DNA from: Azolla caroliniana
Lineage: Eukaryota; Polypodiophyta
DNA: 64,000 bases
Direction of reading: 5' to 3'
Assembly (NCBI GenBank): GCA_043228905.1
Contig: JBHGNT010000004.1
Coordinates: 9,548,001-9,612,000, forward strand
In this document: piece after piece, positions 39,018 to 47,863 of the stretch
Position numbering within the stretch: position 1 is the first letter of the stretch
How the letters are laid out: every line of letters starts with the position of its first letter
Translations under genes and position numbers: made by a program
The notes under the pieces: generated by a model
Seen by the model: only the letters and a program-made list of their open reading frames with translations
Told to the model about the DNA's origin: nothing
The model's database searches: none

Positions 39018-39083
39018 GTATGGTCTAATGGTCAAGAGCTTGACCTATGTAACATAAGGTCATGGGTTCGAGTCCTACCATAT
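39018..39083 (+). repeat. tRNA-like unit 5 of 5
   Basis: As unit 1, with CTTGACCTATGTAAC in the middle and B box GGGTTCGAGTCC. This unit has lost the following CGATACG palindrome. Confidence 0.55.
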
Positions 39084-39184
39084 CATGACATGAAAAGTTT
39101 AATTTTGGATTTTTTAAAAAAAATAATTACATTTTTTTCTATTTTATTTTGGTATTTTGTTTTTTTTCCTAAAACAAAATTGAG

Positions 39185-39790
39185 CTTTAATAAGTGATGA
39201 AAAAACCAGAGCTTTTATCACAAGTCGATACAATGTTTCAGATTGATGTTTAAAAAATAAAACAAAATCAATAAAAAATTATAAAAAATTGAAAAAAATT
39301 GAAACAAAATTGAAAACAATTAGAAAAAATTACTTTAAGCATGAACTCAATACATTATATCGAATTGTGATGAAAATTATGGTTTTCTAGATGAACTCAA
39401 GCACAATTTATTATTATTATTATTTTTTAAATCCAGTAAAAAAAACTTTGAGCAAGAATTCAATACATTGTATGGAATTATGATGAAAACTCTATTTTTT
39501 ACATCAACTCGATATAACATATCGACTTAATGTTTAAAATCTTGTTGTTTTTCAAATAAAAGAGGTTTTTTAAACATGAACTTGAATCGTACTAAAATGT
39601 TTGTTTTAACAAGAGAAAAATATGCATATCGATAGTGCAAACAAGTATGTTGTACAACAAGATACTTTATGGTGAACATGTGCATCATTGATTAACAAAA
39701 AACTATTAATAATTGTGTTGATGGTAATTGAACCTTGCAAATGCCATTTACATGGTCCATAAAGTGTTCGTGTGGTTCTTAATCACTACT
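39185..39790. repeat. right long inverted arm of the transposon
   Basis: Inverted partner of 36735-37315. It is followed by about 1.5 kb (39.8-41.3 kb) that the left side lacks, so something was inserted here or deleted on the left. Confidence 0.85.
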
Positions 39791-40051
39791 TAATGTTAAT
39801 CTTTATAGTTGGAATGAAGGATGACAACACAAGTATAACTCAGATGACAAGGAAACTTGCAAGAACTCAAGATGGGGATATTAATAGCTACACTTGTAGA
39901 TGGCCATGACCTAGGGTACCAATTCTACATTGGTAAAGTTTTGGACGTTGTCGTAGTGTATTTCGTACACTACGTGAAAAAGTAAAAATAATATAACCGA
40001 TTTAATTACATATAAATAAATAAAATAATATATCAAGATATTTATCACGTG

Positions 40052-40117
40052 CATAGGGCAAGATTTGAACCTTGTACCTCCACGTAGCCAAACCTCAACT
40101 TTACCATTATGCTACCT
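40052..40117 (-). repeat. tRNA-like sequence
   Basis: The minus strand reads AGGTAGCATAATGGTAAAG (A-box-like) and, about 30 nt on, AAGGTTCAAATCTTGCCC (B-box-like). The acceptor ends do not pair well, so it looks like a SINE head or tRNA pseudogene. It belongs to a different unit from the five plus-strand copies. Confidence 0.5.
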
Positions 40118-40469
40118 TATCTTTAGTGTTCTACAAATAGATTTAATAACTATAAGTGCTTTATTTGCACCTACCTTTATTAAAAGGTAAATCGTGCATT
40201 TTTAGAGTGCGTGAATATTTTATAGAAAAACGCAAGCAACTAAAAAGTGACTCATGCACATCTAGCGTGCATGAGCACTATATTTAGCAAATAAAAGCAA
40301 GGATTAGAAAAGCATCACATGCACATTTAGTGTGCATGAACATATTAGAAAAAAAAAGCATGTAGCTATGGTTAGTCTCTCCCATCACTACATAAGGATG
40401 GGGAGCACAATGTAATAGGCGTGTGAAAAATATTTGGGAAATTGGATATATTTCCTAAAACACCAATTA

Positions 40470-40695
40470 ATATAATCGTGGGATTCACGAAAATAATATA
40501 ATCTATACTTGTGGGATTCACAAGTTTCTTATATCTTTCTTTCAATCTAAATACATATTCTTTTTTTTTGTTGATTATTTTTCTATAATGATCAATCAAT
40601 CTAAAATATTCGTGGGATTCACGAATTTGCTAAAATAATTCTCTCTTACTACCTAAATATTGACTAAATATACTAAACTCGTGGGATTCACGAGA
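40470..40695. repeat. four hairpins with constant GTGGGATTCAC and varying stems
   Basis: GTGGGATTCAC occurs at about 40478, 40511, 40612 and 40681. The flanking bases differ among copies but stay complementary: T-C before and G-A after in the first, CTT and AAG in the second, ATTC and GAAT in the third, CTC and GAG in the fourth. The outermost intervals are AT-rich. The GGATT loop is constant. Confidence 0.85.
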
Positions 40696-40772
40696 TTCTT
40701 ATCTTATAACTCTTTATACCTATTCTTTACTAGCCTAATTTGTATTTTTCTTTCTCCTAGTCCAAAACCTCG

Positions 40773-41174
40773 GTGGTTCCCACCCGACTCACGCAAACGA
40801 TCCGGAGCCGAAAGGCACGACAACGTGATGATGTATTAAACGTTTGTAATACATCTATCACTGACATTAATGAGGTGGATATCATTATGTATGACTTTAC
40901 ACAAACAAAAGTTGGATGTATAAGGACAACAACGATATGCATAATAAAAGAGATATTAGCAAGTCTAGAAGATATCTCAGATTGAAGGCGAAGAAGATTT
41001 ATTGCACAAAATCTGAAGATACCATTTGGTGAAGACAATGATTTGATTGGTACATTGGAAGATGAGGAGGAAGAGTCACAATTGTATATTATCTATAGTA
41101 GTGATTCTCATGAAAAGAATGATGATAGTCATGCAAATAACTCCCAAATGTATTTGTTGTGCAACTATATGTAA
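40773..41174 (+). pseudogene. unrecognised coding remnant
   Basis: A CTCCTAG acceptor-like site at 40760 precedes VPTRLTQTIRSRKARQRDDV, TSITDINEVDIIMYDFTQTK and IIKEILASLEDISD (to 40985). After a stop and a shift it goes on AQNLKIPFGEDNDLIGTLED EEEESQLYIIYSSDSHEKND. It looks like a decayed coding exon of the transposon or of a gene it carried. No domain is recognised. Confidence 0.35.
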
Positions 41175-41501
41175 CAAATTTAGACAACATTTTATCGAAT
41201 GGAATAAAAACGTTCATTGTTTTGAAATATTCTACTTTGATTTCTTTAAGATCTAAAAACTTATTAGTTGTCATTTTTCTTTAAAAATCCACAAAGTTAC
41301 TTTTCATATTTTACCCAAATTTGGCATTTTTCAATTTTACCAAATGGTGAAATTTTCAACTTTTTCATCATGTTTTGGAGAACATGTGATACTAGTATCA
41401 AGATGTTTTGTGAAATGGCAAAAAAAAACCCAAAATCAAACGGAATATTCCTTATCCTTCCACTTGTGCGCGATCCTTCCACTTGTGAACGCAAACGTGT
41501 T

Positions 41502-42105
41502 TGATGGAGACCAACTCTATGTTAGCAACTTTTGATAGGTTCTGTGATCGTGGTGTTATTTTGTATTTCACTAGGAAACTTCCTTTGGTATCATGGATTA
41601 AGCAGTGGTTGAATTCATTCATAATGCATAATTGTGTTGAGGATATGTATGTGGTTCCAAGAGGTTTCTATAATGTAGTTTTTCGATCCTCAGAACATTG
41701 TACGGCTTTGATGGCAAAGGTACCAATCTTTTTTGATAGAAGATTTGTGAATGTGATGCAATGGGTTCCAGTGCTAGATTATAAAGATTTAGTAAAATAC
41801 ACTGTCCAATTCGGGTGACCGTTGATTGTAGCAACTCATTCTTTTGGGATTTACTACAAGGATTGATGTCTCAAATTGGTAAAGTTTTGGTTGCAGCTCC
41901 TGTTAATTCGTTGAACAAATGTAGATTTTGCATGTTATGGGATACAAGTTGTAAACTTCCAAGATGGTTGAGTATCGATACATCTTGATTTGGTTGGTTT
42001 CGTTTTAAGCTTCAACGGGAAACTTTTGCAGGACATTGTTTAAAATGTGGTAATTTGGGGCATTTTATGGATGAATGCCAATATATGGTGAACTATCCCT
42101 AGAAA
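41502..42105 (+). pseudogene. LINE ORF1, C-terminal part with zinc knuckle
   Basis: METNSMLATFDRFCDRGVIL YFTRKL, KQWLNSF, VPRGFYNVVFRSSEHCTALM and FFDRRFVNVMQWVP resemble the DUF4283-type start of plant LINE ORF1. After a stop, LQGLMSQIGKVLVAAPVN, CRFCMLWD, then HCLKCGNLGHFMDEC near 42025-42075, an intact CCHC knuckle. ORF1 binds LINE RNA. The frame has single stops near 41817 and 41985. Confidence 0.8.
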
Positions 42106-42570
42106 ATAAGGAAGATGTTGAGAAGGACATGGTCATGATTATTCATGATTCGTTTTGTCCACATATTGACTATAATGATCCATATGGACGTTTTTTGGTG
42201 ATGGAAGTCAAGTATTTTGAGGATTTGATATGGTTGGTAGGAATCTATGCACCCAATAATGCTAATCAATGCATTGAGTTATGGTCTTCAATCTATCCAT
42301 GACTATTAGTGGGCCGTGTTGGTTTGTTAATGGGTTATTTTAATATGTGTGTTGATGCGTCACAATCTACTTCATGATTCTCATTGATAGATTCTCATGA
42401 GCAAGTAGTTTGGGACAAACTGGCATCAGAGGTTTTGAAGTTGGATGTATGGAAATGGTTGCATCAAGATGAGGTTGGGTTTACATTTCAATCTATCCAA
42501 TATAAGGAAACATGGAGTAGGTTAGATAGAATGTATGTTATGCATGATGAGTCCTTTTAGCCAGAGATGC
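42106..42570 (+). pseudogene. LINE ORF2 endonuclease (APE-type)
   Basis: The frame at 42075-42302 has HDSFCPHIDYNDPYGRFLVM EVKYFEDLIWLVGIYAPNNA; further on GLLMGYFNMCVDASQST, then WKWLHQDEVGFTFQ and WSRLDRMYV. They match the middle and end of plant LINE AP endonucleases (GIYAPN, GDFN, FT-x, SRLDR-x-Y). The D of GDFN is Y here. The N-terminal third of the domain is missing or unrecognisable. Confidence 0.75.
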
Positions 42571-42714
42571 TTAATATGTCAATTATGCAAGAGGGTGTGA
42601 CATCGGATCATTTTCCCAATTTAATGCCTATATGGAACAAATTTTTGGCATGTTTTCAGAACAAGTTATTTAAAAAGGATGGCATTCATGGGATAAAACA
42701 CACTACAAAACATC

Positions 42715-43090
42715 AATGATATTCATCGTATGTATGGTATGACAAATGCTAAAAGACGTAAGAGATTGATTGATAAGTTTTCATATATTCTTACGCGATG
42801 CAAATATTTGTCAAGTATTGGATGTTGATTTTGAAGAAGCTGAGGTTGAAAAGGTATTGTTACACCTTCCAAATGGTAAAAGCCCTGATTGGGATGGTGT
42901 TACAAATGAAGTTTTTAAGAAGTATGCTAGCATGCTTAAGAGTCCATTCCCACAAATGTTTCAACAATGTTGGGATTCTGGTTTCATGCCTCAAAGCTAG
43001 AAGGTGGGCTTAATCAAATTGTTACCAAAGGTACCATCTCCGGAGTCATTTCATCAATGGAGGCCTACTTCTTTGATGGGAGGGTTGTAC
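42715..43090 (+). pseudogene. LINE reverse transcriptase, finger region
   Basis: DVDFEEAEVEKVLLHLPNGK SPDWDGVTNEVFKKYA, FQQCWDSGFMPQS, stop, KVGLIKLLPKVPSPESFHQW RPTSLMGGLYKIA. This is the LINE RT start (L-x-x-GKSPG-x-DG-x-x-x-E-x-F, LIPK, RPI-x-L-x-x-x-YKI). The G of SPG and the I of RPI are changed. It is interrupted by filler sequence after YKIA. Confidence 0.8.
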
Positions 43091-43097
43091 AAAATCG

Positions 43098-43170
43098 CGT
43101 AAGAATATATGAAAACTTATCGATCAATTTCTTATGTCGTTTAGCATTAGTCATACCATACATACGATGA
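43098..43170 (-). repeat. inverted duplicate of 42715-42796
   Basis: AAGAATATATGAAAACTTAT and CATACCATACATACGATGAA are the reverse complement of the LINE segment just before the RT finger region, with a few mismatches. The copy replaces expected RT sequence, so it is a local inversion-duplication. Confidence 0.8.
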
Positions 43171-43174
43171 ATAC

Positions 43175-43624
43175 ACATCCATAAGACACAATAAGACATA
43201 CATATATTATAATAGCATAAGACACAATATTCTTTTTTGTAACAACTTGGAGCAACTTTTGTCATTTTCCGATAAGGGATAATGTTTATTGATTTTTACA
43301 AGAAATATTTTGAAGAATACTAGTGAGTTCTAATGTTTATATATAACTACATCGTACAAAATAGAAACATATTATGAGAATGCATTGATTTGACAGTTTT
43401 AGTCCTAGTAATTTTTGTTGAAAAGACAACTACTTTGCTGGTGAAATATATGTATGTGTATAGATATTAAATGTATATATTTATTTTCCCAAAATATTCT
43501 TTTTTGTTTATGTTTTTTGCATTGTTAAAAGCAAAAAATTGTTTCGGCTTGAAACAACACTTCTTGGTGGTGAATGCATACAAAGGGCTCTTTCAGTTTT
43601 GATCAAAATTTAAGAATGAAGTAG
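43175..43624. other. filler with module-intron sequence
   Basis: Two pieces match the intron of the exon-module array: ATTATAATAGCATAAGACAC with TATTCTTTTTTG at 43200-43242, and TTCTTTTTTGTTTATG to ACAACACTTCTTGG with GTGAATGCA at 43495-43580. Between them is AT-rich sequence with no gene. It seems that array sequence was copied into the LINE. Confidence 0.65.
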
Positions 43625-43742
43625 AGAAAGCCATGGGCTAACATGTACAATTTCTTCGGTCGGACGGAGGAAAAGAGTACTTCTCCGACGAATTTTCGGC
43701 CTTTCTCTGGAAAGAAGGAATTCGGCGAGAGTTTTCACATCG
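43625..43742 (+). pseudogene. copia integrase fragment lodged in the LINE
   Basis: The plus strand reads FKNEVEKAMG, stop, HVQFLRSDGGKEYFSDEF and GIRREFS, parallel to Copia-1 RSDGGKEYFSDQF and GIRREFS. No LTR or other copia part is attached; left and right are array and LINE sequence. It looks like filler DNA captured during break repair. Confidence 0.8.
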
Positions 43743-44220
43743 TTTGTTAGTAATGTTGTCAAAACTTGCGGCCAGTGGTGATATTGTGGGTTTGCATCTT
43801 CCTTATGGTGGACAATTGGTGGCACAGGCATCAACTGATGATTCGTTTATGTTTTTCCAAGCCTCAAAAGAAAATCATAAAAGGAGTATACAAGTTTGGG
43901 ATTAATTTGCTTTGGCTTTAGGGTTGTATATAAATTGGAGAAGTCTCGACTTATTTCTTTTACATAGAGTAATTTGGAATGTTTGGGATGGCGAGGGTTA
44001 GTGATTACATGAGGATCAATTTATCAACATTTGGGTTATCCATTGGGAATTGAGGTTACAAATGTTCAATTGATTGACTGGATTGGTAGTAAACTGAAGG
44101 ACAAATTTATGTATTGGAAGTCTCAATTATGGCCCTTGCATGTACGACCCAAAGTGGTGCAATGTATCTTGATACCCATGTTATTATATTTTTTGCATTT
44201 ACATCCTTGGACTAAGAAGC
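43743..44220 (+). pseudogene. LINE reverse transcriptase, palm and thumb
   Basis: LAASGDIVGLHLPYGGQLVA QASTDDSFMFFQASKENHKR, then LALGLYINWRS and, in another frame, KLKDKFMYWKSQLWPLHVRP KVVQCILIPMLLYFLHLHP. The first contains the place of the FADD catalytic box, here STDD; the second is the thumb region (L-x-x-W-x-x-x-x-L-x-x-x-x-R-x-x-L-I-x-x-VL). The LINE stops here at the left end of Copia-3 and resumes at 61624. Confidence 0.8.
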
Positions 44221-44633
44221 TATTGAGATACAAGCTCAACATTGGCCGGATCGGTTGCGCAAGCCGAGAACCGGATCGGTTAAGTCGGACCGGTGCGTAA
44301 ACCGGGTACGTAAACCGGTGCGCAAACAAGAAGTTGTAACGGTGCGTAAACCGCGAGGCCGTTGGAAAGATATTCCGCGTAGGAATATATTTTGGGAGTT
44401 AGTGTAGAGCTCATTTATGAGCATTGAAGTACGTGTCAATACTTCTATCAATCCGTATAAAAGTGCTCACTGAGCACTTTCTATGTATATACTGAGTATT
44501 ATTTTTTGAATAGAGTTGTGTGTATTCTCTCTCTCAGTCAGTCTCTCCTGCATACTGTGTGTCCAAGCTCTCCATTAAACTTGTGTTTTCCTACGTTCTG
44601 CCTTCTGTTGCTTCTGCATGTCGTTTTTTTACA
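44221..44633 (+). repeat. Copia-3 5' LTR
   Basis: It starts TATTGAGATACAAGCTC (TG changed to TA) and ends TTTTTTTACA before the primer site. It shares CCGGATCGGTT, GGTGCGTAAACC, the GCTCATTTATGAGC palindrome and TATAAAAGTGCTCACTGAGC with the other LTRs. Confidence 0.92.
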
Positions 44634-44647
44634 TGGTATCAGAGCGC
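44634..44647 (+). other. Copia-3 primer binding site (initiator Met tRNA)
   Basis: TGGTATCAGAGCGC directly after the LTR, identical to Copia-1. Confidence 0.92.
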
Positions 44648-44726
44648 GAGGGTTGAGAATGAACCTCTACAGCAGACCTTAGCATGAGAAGAAAACCTAA
44701 CCTTCAAAAAGAATAAGAAAAACTGA

Positions 44727-45700
44727 ATGGATAGAGGCCTGGCTAGCTTGCTTCCGACCGAGAAGCTTGACAGAAACAACTACGCATCTTGGTTGTACAA
44801 GATGCACCAGTACCTGCTCGGGCATGGATACTAGAACTATGTCGACGGAGCAAATGACTCAGCACCCGATTCGACACACAAAGACTTCCCAACTTGGGAA
44901 TAGTCGGCGAGTAGAGTTCTCTATTGCTCTACATCTTGTGTGGGCGAACAACTTTTGAGCTATATTCGGGGTGCGAAAATGGCAAAGGATGCTTGGGGAA
45001 ATTTGAAAAAGATTTTCACCGCAAGCACCACAGCCAGAAAACTCCAACTTCGATAGGAGTTGAGCAACTTGCGGCAACACGATTTTTCGGTGGCTGATTA
45101 CACCTCGAAGATCAAAGATATATGCGACTCCTTAGCCTCCATCGATGTGAATGTCGAGGAAGGTGAGATGGCGCAGATCTGTCTCGGGGGACTGGCGTCG
45201 AAGTTCGGAGCGTTTCAAACTGCTATGTGCACACGGGAGAATACGCCGTCGTTTTTCGACCTATAGTCGATGCTCCTTATAGAGGAGTACCATGCGGGTG
45301 CGTGGATGAGTACGCACACCGATAGCAAGATGTTGTACACGAAGGGAGATAGGCCCCGTCTTCATGGCAGACGAGGCGAGTCGGTGCACAATGGAGGCGG
45401 CCGATGGGATCAAGGAAGAAGGCACTGAAGTGATGCCAAGAGCAATTCTGGACCCTCCAGAAACAGGGGGAGTCGAGGCAACGAGAACCAGCAAGGGAAA
45501 CCCGTCACGGAATGCTGGTATTGTGGCAAGAAAGGCCACAAGGAGAGCGAGTGCTGGAAGAAGTGCGCCGATTCGGAGAAAACCGGATCCTGATCCGTAC
45601 AAACCGACAATGGAAATCACCAGCGATCGCACTACGCCAAAGGATCCGAAAAAGTCGGAAAGGGGGCCGTCTTATGACAAGACACGAGGCGAACTCGATG
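44727..45700 (+). pseudogene. Copia-3 gag
   Basis: It starts MDRGLASLLPTEKLDRNNYA and keeps a tyrosine-like position where Copia-1 has a stop (SWLYKMHQYLLGHGY, then TAG). Later NLKKIFTASTTARKLQL, stop, ELSNLRQHDFSVADYTSKIK and MAQICLGGLASKFGAF. The knuckle CWYCGKKGHKESEC at about 45507-45550 is intact. There are at least four stops. Copia-3 gag is close to Copia-1 gag throughout. Confidence 0.9.
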
Positions 45701-45988
45701 AAGAAGAGCACCCCGGAATCGGACGAGGTGTGATACGTTGACTCCGGTGCGTCAACCCACATAATGAGCCATAAGGAGTGGTTCTCATACCTTGAGAAAC
45801 CGATGCAACTAGAGTAGTCGCAACAAGACACGTCACTCCACATCCGATCGAGAATTTCGTTGAAGTTCCCCTAAGCCATGCCGGGAAAAAAGGGAAACTC
45901 ATGAACGTGTTACACGTCTCGACAATCACAAAGAATCTGGTGTCGGTCGGGCATATCGTCAACCAGGGGATGCAAGTCTGGTTCATGT
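45701..45988 (+). pseudogene. Copia-3 protease
   Basis: V, stop, YVDSGASTHIMSHKEWFSYL at about 45730: the W before YVDSGAS is TGA. It goes on HAGKKGKLMNVLHVSTITKN LVSVGHIVNQGMQVWFM, where Gypsy-C interrupts. The integrase picks up at 54198 with the next residues of the same alignment. Confidence 0.88.
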
Positions 45989-47155
45989 TGTCGTAAAGAT
46001 CCGTCACTACGCGCAGATCATGAGGCGGAACTGTTGTGGTTCTGGACCGGAACGATTCGACGTTAGCACAAGCTTTAGCAAGAAAGGAATTAAGATAGAT
46101 TGAAAGAGAGAGAGATTGAGAAAAGATAGAACACTTGATTTTAGATTGAGAGAGAGATTAAGAACTCTTGACTTTAGATTTCAGAAACAAGTTACAAGAT
46201 CAATTCGATGACGAATTTTCTTCTTCTTAATTTCATAACCAAAAGAGCCTAACCCTTCTTCTTTTTCATCCCCCTCTTTTATAGATGCTCTCATGCATAT
46301 GATGCATGTGAGGGTACAAGACATGCATAAAATGCATGTTTTCCATTTGACGCTCATGTATTACATGTGGTGCATAATAACCATATCACTCATTTTAGTT
46401 CTCATGTATAAGAATTTACATGCAAAAGTACAATGATAGAAATAAAAATTCAACTAAATGTTATGGCTTAGTGGTAAGCCTACTAACTCTTAACTAGGAG
46501 GTGCAAGGTTCGAATCCACACTTGCACTCCTTGTGTATACATATATTTATTTATTTATATATATATCTACCTGGTCACCGGATGACGCCGGTTCGCCGGA
46601 TGCTGGTCGCCACCGATTACCGTTGATTGTTGGATGACGTCAGTTCCCCGGATGCCGCCGGTTACCGTTCGGTCGCCGGATGCTGGTTCCATTGCCGGAT
46701 GCCGGATGCCGGTTACCGCTCGGTCACCGAGTCCTGGTTACGTTGCCGGTCCGGTTTTGGTTGGGCAAAACCTTTGCAAGTAGCTAGGCCACACCCATTC
46801 ATCCAATAGCTTAGTTCAAGTCACCTTGAACTCTCTATGCTCCACACATAGACACAAAGATAATAGCTTTTGCTCTACCTTATATATGGTGAGATCCTTA
46901 TTTCCTATCTATGTGGGATATCTCACAGTTTTATTTTTCTCTTCTTCCTTCTCATACTTCACTCCCACATAACTTGTCACTTAGATGTCCGTTTCTTATG
47001 TAGTAAAGTGCATCTCTTCAAGATCTTCGTCTTTTGTACTAAGATATTAAACTTACTTAGAATCAGTATATTCACTATTATTGTTTTATATGATTGACAC
47101 TTGATTTCGTATGTCTTATGTAATTTTCACACCATTGCCGAAAATCTTCACGACA
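45989..47155 (-). repeat. Gypsy-C 3' LTR
   Basis: 1167 bp. It contains a CATGCATATGATGCATG-like region, an embedded tRNA-like segment (46463-46530), a TA-rich part, and CCGG-rich repeats such as CGCCGGATGCCGG at 46580-46745. Aligned with 52943-54065. The CCGG-rich part varies most between copies. Confidence 0.93.
46463..46530 (+). repeat. tRNA-like segment in the Gypsy-C 3' LTR
   Basis: TGGCTTAGTGGTAAG (A box and a perfect GGCTT/AAGCC D-stem), then AACTCTTAAC with CTT at the anticodon place, then GGTTCGAATCC (B box). A GTGCAAG/CTTGCAC stem closes the last part instead of a normal T arm. It is on the strand opposite to the element genes. Confidence 0.65.
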
Positions 47156-47227
47156 TCCACCACCACCAAACCGCACGTCCTCCGGTACGTGCCAAGAAGA
47201 GAGAAAGTGAGATTTTGGCTACGGTGA

Positions 47228-47782
47228 TCAATCAGATTCCTCCATGTCTTCATTTACATCCGCCCTATTATGTTCATCGTCGAGGTGATCGAGGTCAGGA
47301 TCTTCGTCTTGTCTTTTCTTGAAAATCTTTACTCTTTTTCCCGCAATGGGTACGATCAACCTTGACTTGTCTAGCTCTGCAAGGTGGTATGTGGCATTAT
47401 CGTTGGCACTTGTCACCACATACGGCCTAAACCATCTTCTTGCGAACTTTCTTGTTGTACTGTGTTGATTGTCAAGGCTGTTGTCGTAAACCAAAACCTA
47501 ATCTCCTTCTTCAATCTTCTTGGGACGAAGTCGATCCGTGTTGTCGAACCGAACTTTGTTTTTTACTCGGGTTGCCTCCATCATCTTTTGCGCTTTTTCT
47601 AGATTTTCAAGTTGCCTTATCAGCGACGCTAATAACTCTTCTCGGCTCATCTTGTTCTCCCACGGTATCGCTACCCATGAGGCAATCGTCCTTTCGATGG
47701 GCATTACCGGCTTTTGTCCATACATAAGCTCTGTCGGCATATACCCTATCACTGAGCTGTGTGTCGTTCTGTCAGCCCACAA
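47228..47782 (-). pseudogene. Gypsy-C integrase C-terminus
   Basis: Two minus-strand frames: ADRTTHSSVIGYMPTELMYG QKPVMP with RLRPKKIEEGD, stop, then VYDNSLDNQHSTTRKFARRW FRPYVVTSANDNATYHLAEL and a D/E-rich end. It is parallel to Gypsy-A at 9346-9716. One stop (TAG in DWVLVYD, again a W or Q change) separates them. The G of GPY is R. Confidence 0.88.
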
Positions 47783-47863
47783 GGCATAGGGTAATAGTCG
47801 TGACCAATTCCCGACTCGATCACTGCATGCCCGTACGATGGCTTTGACGATAGGTCCATGTCC

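Larger units (their letters stand above)
37440..39100. repeat. central repeat array with CGATACG palindromes and tRNA-like units
   Basis: Five units spaced 260-435 bp. Each has AGCTTTAATAAGTGATGAAAA, a tRNA-like segment, then ATCATGACATGAAC and one or more palindromes built of ATGAACTCGATACG and its inverse CGTATCGAGTTCAT. The palindromic part multiplies most at 38680-38885, where it forms a run that is open in one frame (38689-38889) only by repetition. Confidence 0.9.
36141..41501. mobile_element. inverted-repeat DNA transposon in LINE ORF1
   Basis: The left end starts AATACCTTTGCATTCACAAG and the inverted right end AACACGTTTGCGTTCACAAG, both followed by TGGAAGGAT. It is flanked by TGAT on both sides (36137-36140 and 41502-41505). 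The LINE fragment at 34.78 kb shows the uninterrupted target. Further in, 36735-37315 and 39185-39790 are a second pair of inverted arms of about 590 bp. The centre is a repeat array. No transposase is recognised, so it is probably non-autonomous. A 4-bp duplication would fit few superfamilies (Sola1 is one); I leave it unassigned. Confidence 0.8.

Noticed and set aside
37709-39083. five tRNA genes
   Set aside because: The units are 66 nt, the anticodon arm does not fold with five pairs, and all lie in a tandem repeat. They are tRNA-like repeats rather than working tRNA genes.
44221-45988. separate truncated copia element at 44-46 kb and another at 54-61 kb
   Set aside because: The protein alignment continues without gap from 45988 to 54198 and the LTRs at 44221 and 61196 are a pair, so it is one element opened by Gypsy-C and the non-autonomous element.
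46463-46530. functional tRNA-Lys(CTT) gene
   Set aside because: The T arm is replaced by a longer GTGCAAG/CTTGCAC stem and the acceptor stem is missing; it lies in both LTRs of a retrotransposon.
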